The notes below the pieces were generated by a model. That model was not told where the DNA came from and did not search any database. It saw only the letters and a program-made list of their open reading frames with translations. Shown here piece after piece: positions 24,349 through 32,969 of a stretch of DNA of 64,000 nt (positions within the stretch are counted from its first letter, which is position 1; every line of letters starts with the position of its first letter). The DNA comes from Pseudomonas sp. SLFW. GTDB lineage: Bacteria; Pseudomonadota; Gammaproteobacteria; Pseudomonadales; Pseudomonadaceae. The DNA lies in assembly GCF_009905615.1 (NCBI RefSeq), contig NZ_JAAAKW010000016.1, positions 1 through 64,000 of the forward strand, read 5' to 3'. The translations under genes were made by a program, and so were the position numbers.

Positions 24349-25049
24349 ACCTGCGCATTGAAGTCGTTGCGATCGATTGCCTGATGGTGCGCCTGTTCGA
24401 CGCCATCGACGAAGCCAATATGCCGTGGATGCTCGCCGCCAGCCTGCATCTGCGTAAAGGATTCGGTGCGCATTTGATCGATCTGGTGCCGTCGTACACC
24501 ACGCTGATGGTGCATTACGACCTGATGGCGCTCAGCCCTCAACAAGCTCGCGAGGTGATCGCCCGAGCGCTGGAGGACCTGTCGCCGGACTCCGCCAAAG
24601 CAGGCCGACAGCATGTACTGCCGGTCTGGTACGACCTCCGCGTCGGCCCGGAACTGACGCTGCTGTCCCAACGCAGTGGCCTGCCGGTGGACGAAGTGAT
24701 TCGGCGTCACAGTGAGCGTGAGTACCAAGTGTTCGCGCTGGGCTTCGCGCCGGGATTCGCCTTTATGGGGCTGGTCGAAGAAATCCTCGCCGCCCCACGC
24801 ATCAAAACCCCGCGCAAACGCGTCGCGGCAGGCAGCGTGGGCATTGCCGAGCGCCAGACAGCGGCTTATCCCCTTGAGTCCCCCGGCGGCTGGAACATCC
24901 TCGGTCGCACCCCCGCGAAATTGTTCGACCGCGACATCGACGGCTACAGCTTGATGCAACCCGGCGACACCGTGCGTTTCGCGCCCATCGATCACGCCGA
25001 ATTCATTCGCTTGGGCGGCGACGACACCCCACTGGAGGCCTTGGCATGA
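24345..25049 (+). CDS. pxpB: 5-oxoprolinase subunit B (KipI/AHS1 family)
   Basis: Protein of 234 aa with the AHS1/KipI domain over most of its length; landmarks are HLIDLVPSYTTLMVHYD, LPVWYDLRVGPEL, FALGFAPGFAFMG and the tail region AAYPLESPGGWNILGRTP. It partners PxpC in the 5-oxoprolinase complex. ATGA overlaps with pxpA (24345-24348) and with pxpC (25046-25049) indicate tight translational coupling and fixed stoichiometry. Confidence 0.95.
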   Translation: MNLRIEVVAIDCLMVRLFDAIDEANMPWMLAASLHLRKGFGAHLIDLVPSYTTLMVHYDLMALSPQQAREVIARALEDLSPDSAKAGRQHVLPVWYDLRVGPELTLLSQRSGLPVDEVIRRHSEREYQVFALGFAPGFAFMGLVEEILAAPRIKTPRKRVAAGSVGIAERQTAAYPLESPGGWNILGRTPAKLFDRDIDGYSLMQPGDTVRFAPIDHAEFIRLGGDDTPLEALA

Positions 25050-25966
25050 GCCTGTTGACGGTCAAAAACAGCACGCCGCTGTGCCTGCTGCAAGACGCCG
25101 GGCGTTTTGGCGTGCGTTATCTCGGCGTGACCCAGGGTGGCGCGCTGGACTGGGTGTCCATGGCGTGGGCGAACAAGCTGCTGAACAATCCCTTGAATGC
25201 CGCCGTGATCGAAATCACCTTGGGTGGCCTGACGCTGGTCGCCGAAACCGACTGCTGCCTTGCGCTGGCCGGTGCCGATCTGGGTGCGATGCTCGATGAC
25301 CGCTCTGTCGCACCGTGGCGCAGCTTTTTCGTCCGCAAGGGCCAGCAACTGCGCTTCACGCAACCGGTTTCCGGCGCCCGCGCCTACCTCGCTGCCCCCG
25401 GTGGTTTTGATGCCCTTGACGTGTTGGGCAGTCGCGCGACGGTGGGAAGGGAAGGGCTTGGCGGTCTGGACGGCACGGGCAAAGCGTTGCGCGAAGGTGA
25501 TTCGTTGCGTTACTTCGGCGCGGCTTTCGAACTGCACATGCTGCCCGATCACCTCATCCCCGACTTCACTGATAAGCGCCCGCTGGACGTCGTCCTCGGT
25601 GCACAAATCGGCCAGTTCAGCGGCCTGAGCCTGTTTGACGCCTTCAACAGCGACTGGACCCTCGACAGCCGCGCCGACCGCATGGGCCAACGCCTGCTCG
25701 GCCCGGAACTGGTTTACCAGGGCAAACCGATGATCTCCGAAGGCATCCCCCTCGGCGCCATCCAGATTCCTCCGGATGGCCAACCTATCGTCCTGCTGAA
25801 TGATCGCCAGACCATCGGCGGCTATCCGCGACTCGGCGCACTGACCCCGCTATCGCTGGCGCGGCTGGCGCAGAAACTCCCGGGAAGTCAGGTACGGATG
25901 AGGGCGGTGGTGCAGGACGTGGCGTGGCGGGAGCAAGTGGGATTTTTGCGGCAGCTGATGGCTTGA
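25046..25966 (+). CDS. pxpC: 5-oxoprolinase subunit C (AHS2 family)
   Basis: Protein of 306 aa of the AHS2/carboxyltransferase-like family that completes PxpABC. Recognisable blocks: LCLLQDAGRFGVRYLGVTQG, ALDWVSMAWANKLLNNP, EITLGGLTLV, and the late GIPLGAIQIPPDGQPIVLL and TIGGYPRLG segments. It ends the operon; the next gene begins about 120 bp later and is unlike the pxp genes in composition. No terminator was recognised just after the stop. Confidence 0.95.
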   Translation: MSLLTVKNSTPLCLLQDAGRFGVRYLGVTQGGALDWVSMAWANKLLNNPLNAAVIEITLGGLTLVAETDCCLALAGADLGAMLDDRSVAPWRSFFVRKGQQLRFTQPVSGARAYLAAPGGFDALDVLGSRATVGREGLGGLDGTGKALREGDSLRYFGAAFELHMLPDHLIPDFTDKRPLDVVLGAQIGQFSGLSLFDAFNSDWTLDSRADRMGQRLLGPELVYQGKPMISEGIPLGAIQIPPDGQPIVLLNDRQTIGGYPRLGALTPLSLARLAQKLPGSQVRMRAVVQDVAWREQVGFLRQLMA

Positions 25967-26084
25967 TTGCTTTGTAGCCTGATTCCTACGTTTTGGTCAG
26001 AACGGGGTGGCGCCCGGCTCAGGTCATCTGATTAGGAGCGCTGCCGCTAAAACTCTCATGTGCAACTGGCATGAGGAGCTGTCC

Positions 26085-26693
26085 ATGAACCTGGATTTGA
26101 TCGTAGATAGTCGCCATTCGTACCGGCAAGCGGTGGAGATTGCGTTTGAAAAAGCTAAGAAGAATGGACGCGTAGACGAACAGACGGCACTGGAGTGTGA
26201 AATTATTTTAAGCCGGCCAGAGTCCGATTATGTTTATCACGAGACGCGTTTTGATAATACGCTGCGCCCCTCCGGTGATGGCGGCGTGTTTTTTAGGTCG
26301 ATGAGCACCTGCGAGATGTATGAACAAATCAGGATGGATTGGCGAAAAAAAGAAGCCAGCATCCAGGCGGATGACCTGCGAGCCAAGTTTGAAGAGCAAA
26401 AACGACAGTTAGCTGAGAATCACCCAACGCTTGCGGATAAAGATTTCAGCTTTTCAGTTGATGAACATGGCACGATTACGCCGGTTTCGGGAATGGACAC
26501 GTTTGCGCCGCACGAAAGGAATCTGATCTCGGAATGGTTAAATGAAAACAAAGAATTCAAGGAAATGGCCAAGCGTTACATATGGTCTTTGGCAGTCTTG
26601 GTTAACAGAACGCTGGAGGGACTAAATGCGGACTATGCGAGGTATTTCCAGGGGTCAAATCCCAACAAGGCTCACGATGTGAATCCGTCGTGA
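26085..26693 (+). CDS. unrecognised protein in AT-richer patch
   Basis: Soluble protein of 202 aa starting at ATG 26085 with AGGAG six bases ahead (an earlier in-frame start at 26007 lacks such a site). No signal peptide. It is charged and mostly helical: a middle segment of about 55 residues is rich in Lys, Glu and Gln (WRKKEASIQADDLRAKFEEQ) and could be a coiled coil, followed by DEHGTITPVSGMDTFAPHE and a C-terminal helical region with WSLAVLVNRTLEGL. Base use is visibly more AT-rich than in neighbours, suggesting acquisition. I do not recognise a family. A 10-bp-arm hairpin covers its stop codon. Confidence 0.7.
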   Translation: MNLDLIVDSRHSYRQAVEIAFEKAKKNGRVDEQTALECEIILSRPESDYVYHETRFDNTLRPSGDGGVFFRSMSTCEMYEQIRMDWRKKEASIQADDLRAKFEEQKRQLAENHPTLADKDFSFSVDEHGTITPVSGMDTFAPHERNLISEWLNENKEFKEMAKRYIWSLAVLVNRTLEGLNADYARYFQGSNPNKAHDVNPS

Positions 26694-26697
26694 GCCT
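26668..26697. terminator. hairpin between convergent genes
   Basis: AGGCTCACGA and TCGTGAGCCT are perfect 10-bp arms around a 10-base loop. It overlaps the stop of the upstream gene and ends 7 bp before the stop of the convergent gene. No T-run follows, so termination is plausible but not certain. Confidence 0.5.
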
Positions 26698-26703
26698 GCC
26701 TGA

Positions 26704-27531
26704 TTACCTTACGATTTTGGCCGAGCAAATGTGTGCGAACGGAACGGGGCTAACACCTGTTTGCTTATTGCCCTGTACTGAAATATGCCAGTGGCCCGTG
26801 TTGTAGCTCACCTGCCATTTTGTCTTGAAGTCGTATACGCCGACAAAAGGATCAGAGATTTTTGTGCCGTGGCAATCTTTTAGTTTTATCGTTTCTGAGA
26901 TGCCTCCTGAGAGACCGGTTGTTCTTTTGGAGATCACGCTGGGAGTAGAGCCTTCATGCTCAATAGCCATTGTGAATTCGACCGTCGCTCCTTCAACAGG
27001 ATGCCCGGTTGAGTCCTCTATGCTTGCTCCCCAATCGACCTGGCGCATGAACTTTGGCGTGGAAAAAAAGATAGAAAATTGCTCCGCATCCCCGGACACC
27101 CTTGTGTGTCGAGTAAAAGGCGCGGACCCAAATTCAATGTGAAATTTTCGACCGGGCGGTAGTGCTATGCCACTGGCCTTTGCCACTCTCACGAGGATTT
27201 CTTGCTCAGGTTGCAGTGGTGCACTGATGTAGCTATCAAACGTGGGTACTGGCTTCCAGTCTTCGTCTATTTTGTACTCGATTTTCCATTGCGATCCATT
27301 AGGTCCTCTTTGAACATCATGTACCATAAACTTTTGTCCGCGCAAAGCGGTGAAGCTGTAATATTTGACATCGCTGTCATTATCCAGCGTTCCAATGACG
27401 GTATTAAGTTTGTCTGGCAGCGCCTCGATGTGGGGGGCTGGTGACTCAGGAACCTCTGCGTTGGCACCGCTGAGGTGAGTGAAGGGTAATGCAAGTGCCA
27501 GCGAAGCACACAACGTTTTTATTTTTCTCAT
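26704..27531 (-). CDS. secreted protein with Ig-like region, unrecognised
   Basis: Exported protein of 275 aa from ATG 27531 (ATG 27540 is an equally possible start). Signal peptide: MRKIKTLCASLALALPFTHL with cleavage near GANA. The first mature region (TVIGTLDNDSDVKYYSFTALRG) resembles pre-peptidase C-terminal or carbohydrate-binding beta domains; the second (STGHPVEGATVEFTMAI, then TTGLSGGISETIKL) has the look of an Ig-like repeat found in adhesins. Two cysteines near the end (DCHGTK and HICSAK) could form a disulfide. It lies in the AT-richer patch, convergent with the previous gene. Function is not assignable; a surface or periplasmic binding role is a guess. Confidence 0.65.
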   Translation of the reverse strand: MRKIKTLCASLALALPFTHLSGANAEVPESPAPHIEALPDKLNTVIGTLDNDSDVKYYSFTALRGQKFMVHDVQRGPNGSQWKIEYKIDEDWKPVPTFDSYISAPLQPEQEILVRVAKASGIALPPGRKFHIEFGSAPFTRHTRVSGDAEQFSIFFSTPKFMRQVDWGASIEDSTGHPVEGATVEFTMAIEHEGSTPSVISKRTTGLSGGISETIKLKDCHGTKISDPFVGVYDFKTKWQVSYNTGHWHISVQGNKQTGVSPVPFAHICSAKIVR

Positions 27532-27872
27532 TTTAAACATCCATTTTTTTGTGACCGCACTCAGGCTGTTAAGGCTCAGCTGATTAGCGGCTAAGTATTT
27601 ATATGATGAGTATTTGAACTTGATATCTACAGTAGGGTTATCGCCTACTGACAAAAAGCGACGTAATCAGCGGTGTGGATATTCGTCAATAGGAAAAATG
27701 TAACCGCACCAAATGCAGTTATCTATTCGCGTAATGGATAACGGTTTGAGAGGGACACGGCTTAGCGTTGCAATAAGAGGCCAGCTTTGCTGCCAAAGGC
27801 GTCATGTCTCAAACAACGGTGTCGTCTAGCACGACGCCACCGCAGGCAAGCCGTGCTACTACCGTCTCAGCA
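27532..27872. other. AT-rich intergenic region
   Basis: Upstream region of the secreted-protein gene, AT-rich at first, then normal. Near its right end GGTGTCGT (27818-27825) and ACGACGCC (27831-27838) form a small imperfect hairpin just past the stop of the VWA gene, a possible terminator for that strand. No gene seen. Confidence 0.5.
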
Positions 27873-29051
27873 TTACTTCGCCAAATACCGCATCCCTTCC
27901 TCCAACCCCCGCAGCGTCAGCGGGTACATCTGATCTTCGATCAAATCCCGCACGATATTGGTTGAGGTGGTGTAGCCCCAGGCGTCTTTGGGGTAGGGGT
28001 TGATCCAGATGATTTTCTTGAACTTGGCCATGAAACGGTGCATCCAGACGTAGCCCGCTTCTTCGTTCCAGTGTTCGACGCTGCCGCCCGCTTGGGTGAT
28101 TTCGTACGGGGCCATGGCAGCGTCGCCGATGAAGATCACTTTGTAGTCGGCGCCGTATTTGTGCAGCAAATCCTGAGTTGAAGTGCGCTCGGAGGTGCGG
28201 CGCAGGTTGTTCTTCCACACCGATTCATAAATGAAGTTGTGGAAGTAGAAATACTCCATGTGCTTGAACTCGGTCTTGCAGGCCGAGAACAGTTCTTCGC
28301 AGATCTTCACGTGGGCATCCATCGAGCCCCCGATGTCGAACAGCAGCAACAGCTTGATGGTGTTGCGGCGTTCCGGACGCATCTGGATGTTCAGCAGCCC
28401 CGCGTCGCGTGCGGTGTGGTCGATGGTGCCGTCGATGTCCAGCTCGTCCGCCGCGCCTTGACGCGCAAATTTGCGCAGGCGGCGCAGGGCGATCTTGATG
28501 TTGCGCGTGCCCAATTCGACCTGATCATCGAGGTTCTTGTACTCGCGTTGGTCCCAGACCTTGGCGGCCTTGCCCTGACGTTTGCCCGCATCGCCGACGC
28601 GAATGCCTTCCGGGTTATAGCCGCCTGAGCCGAACGGGCTGGTGCCGCCGGTGCCGATCCATTTGTTGCCACCGGCGTGGCGTTCTTTCTGTTCTTCCAG
28701 ACGCTTCTTGAATGCTTCGATGAGTTTATCGAGGCCGCCCAGCGACTGAATCTGCGCGCGCTCTTCATCGGTCAGCGAGCGTTCGAACTCCTTGCGCAGC
28801 CAGTCTTCGGGGATCAGCGCCTGCAAGTGATCGTCGAGCTTTTCCAGGCCGTTGAAATAGGCGCCGAACGCCCGGTCGAACTTGTCGTAATGGCGCTCGT
28901 CCTTGACCAGAATCGCCCGGGACAAGTAGTAAAACTCGTCCATGTCGGCGAACGTCACCCGCTGTTTCAGGGCGTTGATCAGGTCCAGCAGCTCACGCAC
29001 CGAGACCGGCACCTTGGCTGCACGCATTTCGTTGAACAGGTTGAGCAACAT
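27873..29051 (-). CDS. VWA domain protein (CoxE-like), partner of MoxR ATPase
   Basis: Protein of 392 aa with a C-terminal von Willebrand A domain. The MIDAS-like segment reads LLLLFDIGGSMDAHVK (DxGxS form) at about residue 232, followed by FYFHNFIYESVW and VIFIGDAAMAPYE. The N-terminal half (residues 1-150) is helical and charged, with a glycine-rich linker GGTSPFGSGG. It lies 30 bp downstream of a MoxR-type AAA+ ATPase on the same strand; MoxR/VWA pairs act as chaperones in metal insertion or complex assembly. The client is unknown. Confidence 0.88.
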   Translation of the reverse strand: MLLNLFNEMRAAKVPVSVRELLDLINALKQRVTFADMDEFYYLSRAILVKDERHYDKFDRAFGAYFNGLEKLDDHLQALIPEDWLRKEFERSLTDEERAQIQSLGGLDKLIEAFKKRLEEQKERHAGGNKWIGTGGTSPFGSGGYNPEGIRVGDAGKRQGKAAKVWDQREYKNLDDQVELGTRNIKIALRRLRKFARQGAADELDIDGTIDHTARDAGLLNIQMRPERRNTIKLLLLFDIGGSMDAHVKICEELFSACKTEFKHMEYFYFHNFIYESVWKNNLRRTSERTSTQDLLHKYGADYKVIFIGDAAMAPYEITQAGGSVEHWNEEAGYVWMHRFMAKFKKIIWINPYPKDAWGYTTSTNIVRDLIEDQMYPLTLRGLEEGMRYLAK

Positions 29052-29081
29052 GAACAGGGCCCCGCACTTATCCGGAAGAAC

Positions 29082-29927
29082 TCAGCGATTGCCGCGACGG
29101 CTCATGAACGCCAGACGCTCAAGCAACTGCACGTCCTGCTCGTTTTTCACCAGGGCCCCCGCCAGCGGCGGGATGGCCTTGGTCGGATCGCGTTCGCGCA
29201 GCACGGCTTCACCGATGTTGTCCGCCATCAGCAGCTTGAGCCAGTCCACCAGCTCGGAGGTCGAGGGCTTTTTCTTAAGGCCTGGCACTTTACGCACGTC
29301 GAAGAACACGTCCAGCGCTTCGCTGACCAAGTCTTTCTTGATGTCCGGATAATGCACATCGACGATCTGTTGCAGCGTGGTGCGGTCAGGGAAGGCGATG
29401 TAGTGGAAGAAGCAGCGACGCAGGAAGGCGTCCGGCAGCTCTTTTTCGTTGTTCGAGGTAATGATGATGATCGGGCGTTTCTTGGCCTTGATCGTCTCGT
29501 CGATCTCGTAAACATAGAACTCCATCTTGTCGAGTTCTTGCAGCAGGTCGTTAGGGAATTCGATGTCGGCCTTGTCGATCTCGTCGATCAGCAGGATCAC
29601 CCGCTCCTCGGCCTCGAAGGCTTCCCAGAGCTTGCCTTTCTTCAGGTAATTGCGCACGTCGTGGACTTTATCGACGCCCAATTGCGAGTCGCGCAAACGG
29701 CTGACCGCGTCGTACTCATACAGACCTTGATGGGCCTTGGTGGTCGATTTGATGTGCCAGGTGATCAGCTTCGCACCGAAGGATTCGGCCAGTTGCTCGG
29801 CGAGCATGGTCTTGCCGGTGCCTGGCTCGCCCTTGACCAGCAGCGGACGCTCCAGGGTGATCGCCGCATTCACGGCAAGCTTCAGGTCGTCGGTGGCGAC
29901 ATAGGCGCGGGTGCCTTCGAACTTCAT
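29082..29927 (-). CDS. MoxR-family AAA+ ATPase
   Basis: AAA+ ATPase of 281 aa. Walker A is VKGEPGTGKTMLAEQ at about 33-47, Walker B is VILLIDEIDKAD near 103, sensor 1 is IIIITSNNEKELP and the arginine-finger region is DAFLRRCFFHYI. The start at ATG 29927 follows AGGA and matches the family start; six codons further upstream are open. It is the first gene of a pair with the VWA protein and probably remodels a client held by that partner. Confidence 0.92.
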   Translation of the reverse strand: MKFEGTRAYVATDDLKLAVNAAITLERPLLVKGEPGTGKTMLAEQLAESFGAKLITWHIKSTTKAHQGLYEYDAVSRLRDSQLGVDKVHDVRNYLKKGKLWEAFEAEERVILLIDEIDKADIEFPNDLLQELDKMEFYVYEIDETIKAKKRPIIIITSNNEKELPDAFLRRCFFHYIAFPDRTTLQQIVDVHYPDIKKDLVSEALDVFFDVRKVPGLKKKPSTSELVDWLKLLMADNIGEAVLRERDPTKAIPPLAGALVKNEQDVQLLERLAFMSRRGNR

Positions 29928-30172
29928 CGGAAAATCCTCGAACAAGGCGCGGCCACTGATGCCCGGACGCCGAAAAGAATGCAGCGACTATAACGCGCCC
30001 CCCGCCCGACTGTGAACGCAGACGCTTTATTCAGTCCCTGAATGGCGGGTCGGGGTTTGACTGGCGGAAAATTGTAACGCTGATTTTTTGAGTGCATGTT
30101 TGGCGCTACCATCGCCGCTTCTCAAATAGTTCAGCCGACACATTTTCATAAACACCCCTCAGGACGCTTTAA

Positions 30173-30421
30173 ATGACCCGCATGGATCGCCCGCGACTCA
30201 AGTCTGTTCAGCCGCTTAGTGGTTATCGGCTGGCTCTGACCTTCATCGATGACCGACAGGTTGTTCGGAACATGAGCAATGATGTTGAGAGATTGCCAGC
30301 TTTGGCACGCTTGAAAGACCAACAAGCGTTTGCCTCGGCGGAAGTTGCAGATGATGGGTGGGCCGTGGAGTGGCCCACCGTTGATATCCAGATAGGCGTT
30401 GATACGTTCTGGACCGAATGA
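30173..30421 (+). CDS. DUF2442 domain protein
   Basis: Small protein of 82 aa with the DUF2442 pattern: a start LKSVQPLSGYRLALTFIDD, a middle RLPALARLKDQQAFASAEV and an end with VEWPTVDIQIGVDTFW. DUF2442 genes are often beside a DUF4160 gene and are suspected toxin-antitoxin components, but no DUF4160 gene is adjacent, so this looks solitary. CAGGA lies about ten bases before the ATG. The stop is 10 bp from the convergent DUF748 gene. Confidence 0.8.
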   Translation: MTRMDRPRLKSVQPLSGYRLALTFIDDRQVVRNMSNDVERLPALARLKDQQAFASAEVADDGWAVEWPTVDIQIGVDTFWTE

Positions 30422-30431
30422 TTTCGCAGCC

Positions 30432-31508
30432 TTACTGCGCCTCACTCTTCCCACTGTCATACCGCGTGTTGAACGCCTGCACGAATGCGTTTTGCAGAAT
30501 CTGCAGGAAGGCCTGAAACGCGCTGACATCCTGTTTGTGCACGCTGCCGCTGAGTTCGACGCGGGTGGCGAACTGGTTCTTGCGCTGGTTCTTGAGCACG
30601 GTTTCGCTGGCGCCGACCATGGCTTCCCAGACCGAGCGGAAGAAGCCTTTGTTCTTGTTTTCGACGTCTTGCTGCCAGTTGAAGATGTCGACGTCCCGCA
30701 ACAGGGGTTTGACGTAGCCGCTGAGCTGACCTTTGTTAGCCTGGGCTTCGATGACGATGTCGCCGTTGCCCGCGTTGAAGTCGAACTTGCCGTAGGCGGA
30801 GGCGAAGTCGTTCATGCTTTTGAGTTGCAGGTTGGTGGCGCGCAGCTTGAAGTCGAAGTCTTCGAAGTTCTGGAACGGGTCGAAGGTGGCCGAGGTTTCC
30901 AATGGCGCCTCACCTTGCAGCAGGGCCTTGCCTTCGAAGCGGGCGTCGCGTTTGCCGGCGGTGTCCACCACGTTGGTGATGTTGTAGACGCTGGCGTTGA
31001 CCTTGTCGGCTTCGATCTTCACTTTGGGCGTGGAGGTGAAGTTGCTGAAGGTGATCTTGCCATCGGTCACGCGGACTTCGTTGAGCGTGATCGGCAGCAG
31101 CTTGTTCAGCTGCGCACGCCAGTCGGTGCCCGCACCGGTCTGGGACTGTTGCTTGTTGCTGCCGCCGTCGACGAAGTTCAGCTCGGGGCTCAAAAACGCA
31201 ACCTCTGCGACCACGGCATGGTCGTACCAGAGGGCGTGCCAACTGACCGACAGGTCGATCACGGGCACTTTAAGCAGTGGAACCGGGACCTTGCCGTCGA
31301 CTTTGACGATGTTCAGGCCATTGATCTTGTAAGCCCCGCGCCACAGGGCCAGATCGACGTCCGTGACCTGGCCGCGATAGTCGCCCATGTCCGCCAGTTT
31401 TTCATTGAGGTAGTTGCGCACCACGTACGGCAACGCGATGTGTATGACGATCAACAGCACAACGAGCCCCACGACTGTCCACAGCGGCCAGCTATAGCGA
31501 CGTTTCAT
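30432..31508 (-). CDS. DUF748 (AsmA-like) envelope protein
   Basis: Protein of 358 aa anchored by one N-terminal membrane helix (WPLWTVVGLVVLLIVIHIALP, about 7-27), with the rest periplasmic and beta-rich. The sequence VDLALWRGAYKINGLNIVKV and the later KITFSNFTSTP are typical of DUF748 proteins, relatives of AsmA-type proteins that form hydrophobic grooves spanning the periplasm for lipid movement. The C-terminus carries a helical tail rich in Gln and Asn. Role in envelope lipid handling is inferred from the family. Confidence 0.85.
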   Translation of the reverse strand: MKRRYSWPLWTVVGLVVLLIVIHIALPYVVRNYLNEKLADMGDYRGQVTDVDLALWRGAYKINGLNIVKVDGKVPVPLLKVPVIDLSVSWHALWYDHAVVAEVAFLSPELNFVDGGSNKQQSQTGAGTDWRAQLNKLLPITLNEVRVTDGKITFSNFTSTPKVKIEADKVNASVYNITNVVDTAGKRDARFEGKALLQGEAPLETSATFDPFQNFEDFDFKLRATNLQLKSMNDFASAYGKFDFNAGNGDIVIEAQANKGQLSGYVKPLLRDVDIFNWQQDVENKNKGFFRSVWEAMVGASETVLKNQRKNQFATRVELSGSVHKQDVSAFQAFLQILQNAFVQAFNTRYDSGKSEAQ

Positions 31509-31646
31509 GGCTGATGTCTCCGGTGTTCAGGAAGGGTGACTGCTAGATGTGTTGACTGTCGCCGATGTCATCCGTTCGCACTGGACGCAATATGCGCCCA
31601 AGGCATAGGCTTTGGGCTTTTCCGCCACCTGCACAAGGACCCGGTC

Positions 31647-32621
31647 ATGAGCCGTATTTACGCAGACAACGCCCATTCCATCGGCAACACTCCACTGGTG
31701 CAGATCAATCGCATCGCGCCGCGCGGGGTCACGATTCTGGCCAAGATCGAAGGGCGTAATCCAGGCTATTCGGTCAAATGCCGCATCGGCGCGAACATGG
31801 TCTGGGACGCCGAGAGCAAGGGCAAACTCAAGCCAGGGATGACCATTGTCGAGCCCACGTCCGGCAACACCGGGATCGGTCTGGCGTTCGTGGCGGCGGC
31901 CCGTGGCTACAAATTGGTCCTGACCATGCCAGCTTCCATGAGCATCGAACGTCGCAAGGTGCTCAAGGCCCTCGGCGCCGAGCTGGTGCTGACCGAGCCT
32001 GCCAAGGGCATGAAAGGCGCCATCGCCAAGGCCGAAGAACTGGTGGCCAGCGACCCTGCGAAATACTTCATGCCTGCGCAATTCGAGAACCCGGCCAACC
32101 CGGCGATTCATGAGAAAACCACCGGCCCGGAAATCTGGAACGACACTGATGGCGCCATTGACGTGCTGGTCGCGGGCGTGGGCACCGGCGGCACCATCAC
32201 CGGCGTGTCGCGCTACATCAAGAACACTCAGGGCAAGCCGATCCTGTCGGTCGCGGTCGAGCCGATGGTATCGCCGATCATCACTCAGGCACTCGCCGGG
32301 CAGGAAATCACGCCCAGCCCCCACAAGATTCAGGGCATCGGCGCCGGTTTCATTCCGAAAAACCTCGATCTGTCGATCCTCGACAAAGTCGAGCTGGTCA
32401 GCGATGAAGAGGCCAAGGCCATGGCCCTGCGGCTGATGCAGGAGGAGGGGATTCTCTGCGGCATTTCGTGCGGCGCGGCGATGCAGGCGGCGGTGCGTCT
32501 GGCCGAGAAGCCGGAAATGCAGGGCAAGACGATTGTCGTGATCCTGCCGGATTCGGGGGAGCGTTACCTGTCGAGCATGCTGTTCAGCGACCTGTTCACG
32601 GATCAGGAACTGACCCAGTAA
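31647..32621 (+). CDS. cysK: cysteine synthase A
   Basis: PLP-dependent O-acetylserine sulfhydrylase making L-cysteine from O-acetyl-L-serine and sulfide. The 324-aa protein carries the PLP lysine in GYSVKCRIGANM (about Lys42), the substrate loop VEPTSGNTGIGLAF (about 65-78), the phosphate-binding loop GVGTGGTITGVSRY and the C-terminal ILCGISCGAAM. ATG 31647 has AAGGA eight bases ahead; the frame is open upstream to 31536. It is divergent from the DUF748 gene and followed by a REP pair. Confidence 0.95.
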   Translation: MSRIYADNAHSIGNTPLVQINRIAPRGVTILAKIEGRNPGYSVKCRIGANMVWDAESKGKLKPGMTIVEPTSGNTGIGLAFVAAARGYKLVLTMPASMSIERRKVLKALGAELVLTEPAKGMKGAIAKAEELVASDPAKYFMPAQFENPANPAIHEKTTGPEIWNDTDGAIDVLVAGVGTGGTITGVSRYIKNTQGKPILSVAVEPMVSPIITQALAGQEITPSPHKIQGIGAGFIPKNLDLSILDKVELVSDEEAKAMALRLMQEEGILCGISCGAAMQAAVRLAEKPEMQGKTIVVILPDSGERYLSSMLFSDLFTDQELTQ

Positions 32622-32969
32622 TCGCCTTGGCGTGCGCTTCGGCTTTTTACCGCGGCGACGAAGGCTTATGATGGGCGCCATCCAGACCCGCCGGAGACGT
32701 GATGCAGGTCATCTGGCGGTGTTTTGCAGTGATTAGAATGCCTGGCCGTTCGCAGCACTGCTTCTGCCCGAAGGGCGTAGGAGCCAGCTTGCTCGCGATC
32801 TGTCGCGCAGCGGCAGCGAAATCAGACGACCCGATTGGTTCAGGCATACCGAGTCGCCAGGTTTTGCGACTGCTACGCAGCCGATCGCGAGCAAGCTGGC
32901 TCCTACGGGCTTCGCCCAGAATCAAAAGCTGATCAACGCCAGGCAATTCCCTGTTCCAAGGAGAGCTTC
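32622..32969. other. gene-free region with REP pair before lpxO
   Basis: Contains a REP pair of the TAGGAGCCAGCTTGCTCGCGAT family (32776-32800 and 32883-32907). No gene is seen; the lpxO promoter must lie within or after the repeat. Confidence 0.7.
32776..32907. repeat. REP pair (REPIN), GAGCCAGCTTGCTCGCGAT variant
   Basis: CGTAGGAGCCAGCTTGCTCG at 32776 and its inverted copy ending at 32907 flank an 82-bp spacer, longer than in the other pairs of this family in the window. Confidence 0.9.
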
